Source: Phoebastria nigripes (taxonomy: Eukaryota > Chordata > Aves > Procellariiformes > Diomedeidae). Taken from it: a stretch of DNA of 64,000 nt. The first letter of the stretch is position 1. Each line of letters opens with the position of its first letter. The notes below the pieces were generated by a model. That model was not told the DNA's origin and ran no database searches. It saw nothing but the letters and a program-made list of their open reading frames with translations. This document shows, in pieces, positions 51,001-61,600 of the stretch. The DNA lies in NCBI GenBank assembly GCA_035582835.1, contig JAYKAV010002442.1:287794-351793 (forward strand). The letters are read 5' to 3'. The position numbers and the translations under genes are program-made.

Positions 51001-54000
51001 TTGTTTTGATTTTTAAATTTTTTTTATTCTTATTAAGTAAATGAGGAAAGAATGAGAGAGAATTCTGCCAATTTAGCTATTTTAAAGTTTTTTTTTTTTT
51101 CTTTCTTAACAGTAGCTTTGAACGATTGATGAGAGCAAATGCCTTTTAGTGTTGTCTGCCGGTGGAAAGTATACCTGAGCTCATTCAAGTGCTGTTAATG
51201 AAAATGTTAAAAGCAGTGATTTGTTATTGCTGCTGCCATTAGTTACTGTTTTATGAATCATGTGACCTGATGAAACACACTGTTGTTGTCACGCATCTGG
51301 TAACACAAAAGAAAAATCAAGCAAGAGAAAGATCTCTACCAGTTAACAATAAATCTATTTTGGGAAAAGGACCCTCTCTTCTTCCAACTTAACTAAAAGC
51401 TTTTTTTTTTATTTATTTCTAGAAGCAAATATAAAGTTAATAAGCCCTCCAGCAGTAAGGGTTGCTAGACTCATGACCTGTTAGCAAAAGAAATGCTAAA
51501 CATTTCATGCCATAAAAATGTGTTTGTGAGTCCCTCTGATTTCTCTGAGCATTCTCCGTGGACGATTTTTTTTTTTTTTTTACCCCACCTTCCTTCTGGA
51601 TAATCCCCTTTCTGCAGTCTATCAACACACTACCTGACCAGCCTCTTTGTGTAACCCCTTCAGAAGACTGCATACTAAGCCTGTTTGGATATGGAGAGGT
51701 ATTGTCCTTGGTCATTACAAGCCTCTTCCACTCAGAGACCAATATCTAGCTCTTCTGAATTTCTAATCCTAACAGAAATGGAAAGGCTTTTCACAGTGTA
51801 GTCCCTTGTTTATTTGTTTTTTTTCTCTGCTCAGGCTGGCTTTTGTCACAGATCTGCTTCCCTGCAGGAGTTGCTTTTTAATAGTTCCTACAGTTTTTCT
51901 TTGCTGTGAGGCTGTGGCATCTGCAGGATCAATCAAGCCAAAGTCCGATGTACTGTACATACATCGGAAGTCAGCAGCAGCAAAAGCTATACTATCCGTA
52001 GCTGGATTTCCTATGGAGTCCTTGCTTGCTGAGAGTGGTTTTACAATCTGAATATTCACATGTTCGTATGATAATCCTTTTATATGGGGCCAGTGCAAAA
52101 GGAAAGGATTATCTCCTATACCAACAATCTCTTTTCTTACAACACTGAAGTTACCTTAAAGCTTTCTGTACTAGTGCAGATTATGCTCAGACTTGCTTTG
52201 TATTCTGCTTTAGACATGAACATAAATTCTAGCTTGAGAATTTCTTAAAAGTGATGGATAAAAAAAAATTGTGGAGCCTTAGATAATTGATGATAAGTTA
52301 AACATGATCGCTTATAACATACCGCAGTTCACGTGTTGCCATTAGAGCACGCATACACAGTCACAATTTACCAATATAACTTCATACAAAGTCAGACATC
52401 ATATTATGCATTTGGTAGCTGTTGATAAACATACTTATCTGTCATCAATAAATCACCGTCCCTCTTCCCAAATGTAACCTATATAGTGCACCACAATAAT
52501 ATCACTGCTCAGAGGCCCTAAATAGGAGGGATTGAGACTCTACCTTAAAATATGTTCACATATAATATCTTATTACACTGGCAAGAGAAACATCTTAAAA
52601 GAACAACTATAGTTTCTCCTCACAACAAGATAGATGCCACAAAAGTGAAACCCAATTGTGTGTTCACTGTCTGCACTGACTTGTGTTTTCATGCTTGCCT
52701 TGTAAGGAAAAAACTTAGACATTCACATTGGAAAAATAAGGGAGGTCCTCAGTGAGAACAAAAACTTACTGTGGTTAAGTAAGCGGCACAATGAACTGCT
52801 GTGAGCCTCCCAGAGAAAGACTAGGCTTTCCCAACAGAGGTGAGACAATGATTTATTACATTGTCACAAAAATTGCCTTTTTAAACTAGGCAGCCAAGTT
52901 ACAGCTTAGAATAAACTGTTAAAAAGCATGAACTGGCAACATGATTGAAGTAACCTCAGTCAAATCAATGTATCCAACTGAATAAATACTTCATTTCTCC
53001 TGTGAAATCATCCCAGAGGCTCAGTGTGATGCTATCGGGGTTTATGGGGCTGCTGTCAGAATGACTTGTTCTTTGTATTCCTTGGAATAAATGCAGCTTG
53101 AGAGGATGCTAGAAAGGTCCCTGATTTCCTATGGCTTTTAGTGTCTGTGCTGAAGTCCATTAAAAAATTAAGAGATTCCAGTTTTAATAAGATTTGAGAA
53201 GTCAGATTGGTTTTTGAATGTAAACCAGAGTACTTCAATACTTGATCAATGAATCGTTGTCTTTTACAGTTTATGCATGAGAGAAAGAGACCTGTTTGTG
53301 TTACAGTATGATGTTCAAATGTCAGGTCTGCTTGTATCTAATTATTAGGGTGCTTAAAGGGAAAGAATATATTTGTGTGTCCATACCCAGAAAAAAAGAC
53401 AAAATACTAACGAGTTTTATCACTGGAGATAAATTCAGGAGACACTGGTAGTATTATAGTATACTGTAGACCAAGTACCTTTATAGTACATGTTGTATGT
53501 CATAATTCAGCATAAAATTGACTCTACACTGTATGAATGCTATACTTCATAGCTTAAGATTAAGCAAACAGCTGTACTTCACAATTTATCTTTTACTGTG
53601 AAAGAATATAAGAATAAAACAACAACAAAAAAGTAAATGCAGCAATGCAGATTTTTTTTCTTCTGTGTTATGTATAGCCAAATAAACATTTATTTCCTAG
53701 CAGCAAAACTATTTTATTTCAGATCTCTCAAAACAAGAATACTGAAAATGTTATTAGACTTGTCAAATATCAATAAAAGACTAGAACCTTAGGCTATAAT
53801 TTTTGGCTGAAACTTTTTATACCTAGTTTTCAGTTATTTTTAGGGTTTTATTGAGGGGAGAGGAAAACAAAAACTGAACTCTTCCAGGGGAAAAGAAAGG
53901 GATGGGGGAAGATAGTGCCTCATCAATTCTAACATCAACAGAACAGTTTAGCAGATTAGTAATAATATTTGTCTACTGCCTGACTTCTGTCTACTTTAAA

Positions 54001-54053
54001 TCTTAAACACTTGCAGGCCAGAAGAAACTTTTCTAAATTTTCAACCTTTCTCT
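45057..54053. other. Intergenic DNA 3' of the RGS13 remnant
   Basis: About 9 kb of AT-rich DNA with no recognisable exon or transposon. It contains A-rich runs (50808-50850), T runs (51564-51580) and one ambiguous base at 50872. The lower end of any former RGS13 3' UTR would fall near 53690-54053, where TTTATT (AATAAA on the minus strand) occurs at about 53687-53692 and again near 53712. Confidence 0.5.
50808..50850 (+). repeat. A-rich simple repeat
   Basis: AAAAC-type pentamer repeats run into a longer A stretch. Low-complexity DNA with no further signal. Confidence 0.6.
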
Positions 54054-54251
54054 TTAATTTACCATTGAATTATTGCCATTAGTTTGAAGGCTGTGTTTGA
54101 GTTTTTGATAGAATTTTGATTCAAGTAATCATGGGTAAGAATCTCTTTCCATGTGCATGTAAATTATTCTCTGTGCTTCATCAAAACAGGACTGTGTTGG
54201 CTCTTGAATATTCCTTATAATCGCTTTCCTTGCAGGACTGTCAATGTTAAT
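54054..54251 (-). pseudogene. RGS13: RGS13 remnant, terminal exon with premature TGA
   Basis: After acceptor TTTCAG it reads INIDSPARKAIIRNIQEPTQ, then SCFDEAQRIIYMHMERDSYP, then TGA at 54131-54129. A further 24 codons match the RGS13 tail (FYQKLKHSLQTN and so on) to TAA at 54056-54054. The premature stop would remove the last RGS-box helix. Confidence 0.9.
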
Positions 54252-56562
54252 CTGAAACAGAAAACAATATTACTAAAGTATCACTGAATATATGCAAAGG
54301 AAGGGTAGGGAAGATTGAATTTAGGGGGCCTGTACTGAATGCCTTTTATTTATATCTTTTTATATACCCTCTAATCTAAAATCAGCACCTAACCAAAAAC
54401 ATTGATTTTAGCAGAGAGGATTTCTCCTTATAATGTCAGAAAACCCCATCTTATTAGTTGACCAATTTGCTCCTCTTTTGGTGTTTGATTTAGTAAGAGG
54501 TGTATTAGTGGCTGGGTGGGAGCTTGCTCCCTTGGGGACAAGAAGCCTGGAAGACTGGGAGGTGTCTGAGTTTTCCAGTCTGCCCCACATCTTAATGGAA
54601 AAGCCAGTTTAATCCTGACTATTGTGATCAGTGGAGGTCAAGAGCAGTGGTAAAGTCACTACTGCTGGGCCCACGTGTAGTATAGGGGCCCAAGACTTCA
54701 AACCTGAGGGAAGTTAAGCGGTGTATGTTTGGTTTGCTCTCTACTTCTAGAAAGAACGTATGTATGATTTAGGCAGAGGAAAAAGTCCCGAGGACATGGT
54801 TTGCATGGAGTGGCTGCAGTGGAAGGAGTAGCTTGAAAGGTGCTGACATCCAACCCTTCTTTCTTTTACTAAGAATTGTTCCTAGAGCTAGGATTAGATC
54901 CCTGAAGAGGAAGCCTGACTTTTGATTTCTAATGAGTCCAAGTGGCTGGAGGGGCACAGTACTTGTGAAAACCAATTGCCAAAATTGTTATGATCTCTGA
55001 GATAAAGTAAAACTGAGCCCATATATCAACCTTGTTTAGGAAAAGTTTTGATTCCTAGAGCTCTTCTGCTGCAATCCAGGGTTTGTAGCAGGTAAGTTGA
55101 AGCTCTGTGTGTGTGTAAGACTAGAAAGTGATAGGAAAATGTACCAGATAAATGGGAACTTTTGATAATCCATTAGCTCATGATCAATTACACTGCTTTT
55201 TTTTCAGCTTGATTTTGTCTGTGAGTGTTGAGAGGAGAGCTCTAAAGATGTGAAGTCAGTGCTGATGTCTTTCATGGGCTGGGATCTTCCTCTTCCAGAG
55301 GAGTCATTTGAGTTGCACCTTTTTAAATGCTGCTGAAATTTGAACGTAAACTGTGTTTAAAATACTCATCTACGTTTTTAGAGTGGTACGTAGTTCTTGT
55401 GTTAATAGCGAATATCAAGAAAACATGAAATCAGTGTGTCCTGAAGACCTAGAAACCAGACGATTCAAATACATACTGTTTTAGAAAAAAAAAGACACAG
55501 CTTATTTTTAACTGTCCTGATTTAAGCCCTTACTTTTGATTAATGAATTCGTGGTTGGCAATACTGACATTTCTCTTTTGGAAATGCAAATGTCTTGCTG
55601 AGTTTCCTATAGCTGCACATGCTAAAAATAAAATAAATCAGAAAAAGACAGAAAAATGCATTGTCTTTCCAGTTGGTATTTAAAACCAACAGAGGGAACT
55701 TTCAAATTTCCTCAAGTTTTGGATTAGTGGGAGCGGTTTAGTCATTTAAAGCAGCAACTGCACTTGGCCAACATTTGGGAATCCAGCTGAGTTGGTTTTG
55801 GCTTGCCCTTCAGTGTCAACAGGGAGGCTGCATTTTGAGACTCTATAATATTTTTATTGTTATGCGTAAACCAGAAAATAATCTAGCCTGATTTTTCAGT
55901 TATGTCAGTCTGCCAGAGGCAGTGGCAGTAAAAGCCAGTATTAGCTTATTTTTGCAAGGAGAGTAATAAGCAGGGATAGTTAAAGGTCATAGAGCATGAC
56001 TGGCTGAGCAGGCATGACTCTTTTTTTGTATAGCCACTCATCAGAAAAAAATCACTCTCAAACATTTTACATACAAATCTGCTCTGTTTTCGTTAAATCT
56101 TGTGCTGCTGGAAGCAGAAAATAATTAACCTGTCTTGGAACCTTTCTTTTAGCCCATTTTACAAGGACAGCACTGGGTAGAGTTTTTACTTTGTTCATTT
56201 ATATTTATTCTTGCAAAGACCAGAGTGACATAAACATGTAGCAATGGCATAATCCAAAATCTGTTGAAGTGGTATCAGTGGCCCCTGGATCAGACGCTAA
56301 AAAGAATAGAACAGATCCAAGAACTTGGTTCTTAACCTAGTTGTCCTTGGCGGATATAGTTGAAAGATTTGCCTATAGACAAGATGTGAAGGCAAGTATT
56401 AAAATTCTGGTTGCAAAAGACTTTGGGGAGGATGAATAGCAACAGTTTTCACTCCCTTTAATACAAGAGGTGCTAGGCATTTGCTGTTGCTTTTTGTCAG
56501 CTGCATTACACATCAGGCATTTCTGTTAGAGGAAATAAAGGGCTCGTGTTATTGTCTGTCAC

Positions 56563-56728
56563 CTCGTTGGGAGCCTGGGGTTGAACGTAACTTGTAAAAA
56601 GTTTCCTGGCCATGGAAATCCTTTTCCTTTGTGATGTGATCTTCTTAAAGCTTCGCAAGCAAGCCAGAATTCTATGTTTTCATAGCTGTGCTCTGTCTTC
56701 AAGTAGGTCTTGTAGATCATAGGCCCAT
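56563..56728 (-). pseudogene. RGS13: RGS13 remnant, exon 4 (damaged)
   Basis: The exon has 166 nt where the family has 167. It starts in frame as GPMIYKTYLKTEHSYENIEF. After TGC GAA (56657-56652) only two bases precede TTT AAG AAG. Beyond this point homology continues in the shifted frame (SFKKITSQRKRISMARKLF). The base pair before the exon is AA (56730-56729) instead of AG. The donor GTGACA is kept in phase 0. Confidence 0.88.
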
Positions 56729-58626
56729 TTGTAAATATTTCAGAAGCCAAATTTATATACCATGTATATATGCATTACCTTTAGAGTCCTTTGAAAGCAA
56801 TAGGGACGTTTACAAGGCAGTATAATTCTTGATTGTACACCTATAAATATTCTTATTAGATTATGTCAAAGTGGGGAATTAAACACACTAACTCACCCCA
56901 GAGCCCTACACTTCAACATTGCATTTTCCTGCATGTGCAGAGCTCCCATAACCTCAGTGGCATTTCACTATGCAGGGACAGAGCACTGAAAACTTTGTTC
57001 TTCCTGGTCTCTGTGAACACTAAAAATACTTGCCAGTCTTTGGATATCTTTGATAAACTCCAGTTCTAGTTTTGTACAGAAGATATCTAAGTATTATCAA
57101 ATAATCATGATCTGAGTAAAAAAATAAGACCTTCTTTTCTTAGTGTAAGAATTTGGGGAAAAAGCAATTAGCAAAAAAAGGAAGTAACTTTTTTCTTGCT
57201 GCTGTAATTGAGTAAAGCAAAGCAGTTAAAAGAATACTCTGTTCAGCAAATAAGTGGTTCTGCACCTGGCGATGTCTTTGAAACACCTGGCAATGGAGTC
57301 TGACAGCAGCAATCAGTAGGATCTTGGCAAAGATTAAATTCCTGAGGCTGCCTTTCATCATGTCATTAGACTTGCTTTCTATAGGATTCGGTGATAGAGT
57401 TGCTAAAATGCCTCTAGCTGGGAGAACTTTTATGAGGCTTCACTCGGTGCTAGCACTTGAGCAGGAATGGTGCTTGCAGTTGCAAGATGTACTTTCAGAG
57501 TAAACACTAAGATAGGCAAATACTTCGCCTACCTTTCATAAAGAGCTGCAAATCCATTGGTTTTAGAGTTTGTGGCTTTTCATGTGAGTACACCTTTGCA
57601 TTTTTCCAATGTCATTAAGCATTTAAATGAATTCAAAATCAACGAATAGTGCCATGTAAGTGCAGTGAACAAGGTGTTTTAAGAAGGGCAGCATCCGAGT
57701 ACTGCTGGAAGCTACAAGCATTTGATTTAAAGCAAGCTTTCCTGCTGGTGCAGCATTCTGGGCTTTCATGTTTCTAAAGACACTGAGCACTGCCTGTCAT
57801 CTGGCAGTAACAGTGATCACACGCATGCCTGCTGCTTGTGCTATGATTTTTGTGTGTCTCAAATGTTTTCCGTTGTGCACTTTCTCCCTTTGCTTTCCCT
57901 GCGAACTGTAACATATTAGGTTGTTAAAGATTTTAATGGCAAAATCTTTTTCTTTATAGTTGTTACAAATTCTGTTAACCTTCTTGCTCTTTGTAGTTTC
58001 CGTAGTTTTGAAAATAATTCCAGTCTTTTGGAATAATTTTTAGAGGTTTGTGCTGTGCTGTAACTCTGTGCATGACTTTCTCATCAATATTTAAAAAAAG
58101 TAATTCAGCAGTGGTGGTCNGGACTGCCAGCCATATGAGAAATGTGGAGGAGCTCTGAGCCCTGAATGAGGCAGGGGGATGCTGGAATGGGAAAGTTCAG
58201 ATTTGCCACTGCAGCTACAGTTCTTCCCGTACCCGAGATGAGGGTCTGAGTTACCTTCCATGGTATTATGCTGTATAGATGTACCGTTAGCTTTGCTATA
58301 CACAGGATTTCCCAGTCAACTTTTCTTTCACTTTCTTCTAATATATATTGCTATACAGTGCTCTAAGTAGGGATATGGCAGATAAACCTGCCCTTATCAT
58401 GTGCCTTTAAAAGAATTACATGTGCTTGCAGAAATGGCAAGTTTGGGAAAGCATTTCAGCATGCTACATTTATTTTCAGTGTGGTGCATGCTAAGCATGT
58501 CACACAAAGCTGTTTTTCGTTAGTTGCATGTAAGACAGCATACATTATACTGCATGACTTATTGATTTTGCTTCATGGGAACTTTTTTCAGTAATCCATC
58601 TGGGATACAAACGTACAATTACTTAC

Positions 58627-58688
58627 ATTTACTTGTTATCAGCTTTTCAAAAGACTGGGACCATTGTAGAACTTCCTCCAAAGACACT
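58627..58688 (-). pseudogene. RGS13: RGS13 remnant, exon 3
   Basis: The exon has 62 nt between acceptor CTAAAG and donor GTAAGT, the same length and phases as RGS2 exon 3. It reads VSLEEVLQWSQSFEKLITSK, close to human RGS13. This exon itself is undamaged. Confidence 0.88.
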
Positions 58689-61600
58689 CTTTAGAAAAAA
58701 GGAGGAGATTATTGTAGGATTAGCTATGGTTCAAAGTATAAAAAATTAAATGAAATTACATTATTGAAAATCTGTCCCCTAATTTAAATAAGATGTGTAC
58801 GAAACATATTTTAAAAGGTTTTTCTGTGCTTCCTAGGTCTTGTGCTTACTACGCTGAAGCAAATATTCTTCTTGCGTAACAAATACAGTTCCATCTCAAG
58901 GTGCTCCCATGTTAATTCTTTTGGAAATGGCATTCACTTATTTAAATTGTGCTTAGGAGAAGCACAAGGAAAGCTTTCTAGATAGCAACTTCTTTGGGAC
59001 AGGGATCATTATATAGTTTGTTTATGAAATGTTGATATTTGTATTTAGTAGCAAAGTCTTTAAGAGCTCAAGATCTTATTGTAATATTTAAAGGCCTTTA
59101 ACATCTAAGTTGACTTATCAGCTGAGAGCTGAATATAAGCTCTGAACATAAGGTAAATAATGAAAGGTTAATACAATCTTAGCTATAAGGGACTTCCATC
59201 TCTGTCCAGTTGTTTACAATGCAGTATGACACATTATTACTAATCTAGACAGTTCTTGGAGGTGACTAAAATCGGATTTCTTTCTTTCATGTTTGCTATT
59301 CTTAAGCAATAATTTCATAAGCTTGTAGGACTCTCCTGCCTGATTCTGGGAAAGAGTATGGAAGTAGTGAGCTGAGAGACTAAACAATTTAAGGAAAAAC
59401 AAATGTTTGAGGGCCAATAGCTCCATTTAAGTGCATGTAGCTCCATTTCACCAACTGCTTTTAAAGCATTGCAATTATAGGACATTAATGCTGGTAACTT
59501 GGAAAAAATGCTCATGCTTATATTAGTAGAAGAAAACACAAGGGATGTATTCCAGTGGGTGCTTTCTATTATGCGTCAGCCAAACTTGGGAGGAGATCCC
59601 TTCTCATTGAGTATTTTGTTTTCATATGAGCTACAATTTTGACAACAGCTACTTAGTATCACAGAACTTTTTTTTTATTATTTAGATTAAAAGCAAAATT
59701 GGCTTTGGTATGAGTGCTGCATGATGCTTCATAGATTTCTGCTGCACAACAGCCATTAGTAGCTTTGTTGCTTTTTTAATTGGTGATCACCTGTTTATTT
59801 TTAACTTGATATAATTCTCTCTTTCTCTGAAAGAGTACATGCTATGACTCATTGATTATTTTGTCAGGCTTTCCTGATCAGTCTGACCTGATCAGAGAAA
59901 TGTATAGTAATAGAAATTTTACCACTATCAAACCGTGGTGTCAATAACTCTCTAGTAACTCTTGCCAGTAAAAGAATTTTTTTTTTTTTTTCCTTTTCAT
60001 GAGCTACTGGCCTCCTCTCTGTTATAAACTGATGAAGCGTGTGGTTATGGGGAGTGAGAATCTCTAGTTCTTTAAATGCTTTTTTTCCTTAAGAGCTGCT
60101 TCTGAGTTATATTCACTGTTACTGACGCAGGTAATTTTTCACCTCTGTCAGCAATAGCACTTGTATATAGAACGAGTGACAATCTTGTCTGTCTCGCTGA
60201 GCATCATCGGTAGGGCCATCTTATTTCCCTTTCTGATTATTTGTCTTTAGCATTAATCTGTGAAGCAGAAAGAACGCTGCCTGATGGGGCAGCTGACACA
60301 GAGGAAAACCTTTTTACCTTCTTATTTCCCTTTTAAAATCAGGAAAATATGAAAGGCAGTAAGGGAAATGTGAACATGGGTTATTAGGATCTGTATTAAT
60401 GCTGCTTTCATAGCTGCTGTGCTGACAGTAAACTTCTTGCTGCACTGATTTGCAACATGATTGAATTTGCTAAAGGACATATATTACACTGAAAAAACCT
60501 GAATATTCTCCAAAAATAACTAAGGCTTTATAGCTGGGACTCCAAAGTTTAAATTGGAAAATGTTGTTGTAGTGTCTTGTGGGAGCTATTGTTCACTTAT
60601 TGTACCCTCTCCAGCGTGAGCGGCTTCCCTGGCCACTGCTGTGTGGGAGAGAAGTCCTCGTCCAGGAGGCTCTCTTGGAAATGCTGTCTAGATTTCTGCT
60701 GCTTAACCTCACCCAAATGGCAGTTTTAGGAGTCATTGGACACACCTCAGTATTGCTGTGGAGGATGCATTTTTCTCTAATCAATAAATCAATACCCTGT
60801 ATGATCTGATACCAGTTGGCAGGCGTGTTGGATGGAAGCATTTCACCGCTGATGGGACATGCTGACCAAAGTTTTAGGTATGGTTGACCTCCACTGAAGT
60901 TGGTGGCAGCTGAGGACTTGCAGGAGGCACTTGGCCATGTCTCTTATTGACCACATGTGTATTCAACCTTTGCCAACAGTCCGAATTCTTTTAAAGGATT
61001 GACCCAAAATATTGGGTTTACAAATTCTTCACAGGCCCAAATCTGGACTTAATCCAGGGATTGGTTTAAGCCTATGCCTATTTAATATATAAAGTTCCCA
61101 CGGGGATATACCCTCCTCCCACTAGAGAAAAGCCAGTTTACACTTCATGTACTGCAAAGGAATTGGCTATATGAAGGTGGTCAGCTGGGGCAGCTGTGAA
61201 GATGTTGCACTCTTTTGCATGATCTTAAGCTTGCAAAGAAAACTTCCACTGAATTTTGAGATTTTTGTCTCTCCTACTCAGACAGCTGCATATACTACAG
61301 AACATAAGAATTTTATTGTTACTTACTTAGAACTGATCCCATTTTCTTCTGCTCTGAATATCTTGCAAAGCCAGCAAGTATTTGGACTCATTCTCCTAAA
61401 CATGGAAAATAGGTGAGTTTTAAACCTGTTGTGCTCAGTTCTGGCTATCTTAAATTCCACTTATGATTCAGTCTCCATATAGCAGTGCTACCAGTTCTAG
61501 CAGTATTCTTATTTTATGCATCTAATCTTTATCTATGAGTCATGGCTGAAGCATTAGACTAAAATACATTTTTGTAATGTGCAAGAACCTAAAAAAAAAA

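Larger units (their letters stand above)
54054..58688 (-). pseudogene. RGS13: RGS13 unitary pseudogene (three recognisable exons)
   Basis: Three minus-strand exons (58688-58627, 56728-56563, 54251-54054) match RGS13, a small R4-family GTPase-activating protein of B and mast cells in mammals (human 159 residues). Diagnostic similarities are [32 protein letters not shown] and IIYMHMERDSYP. Position and strand next to RGS2 fit the mammalian order. Three independent lesions are present. The exon 4 acceptor reads CAA instead of CAG. Exon 4 has 166 nt instead of 167, with a frame change just after ACE. Codon 41 of the last exon is TGA, where the family has Arg in YPRF. Downstream codons still read like an RGS tail to TAA at 54056-54054. 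The first coding exon (MSRRN leader in human) was not found. A functional bird RGS13 cannot come from this copy unless the assembly is wrong. Confidence 0.9.

Noticed and set aside
60579..60841. Overlapping open frames on both strands near the RGS13 remnant
   Set aside because: Checked as a candidate RGS13 leader exon; neither frame resembles it.
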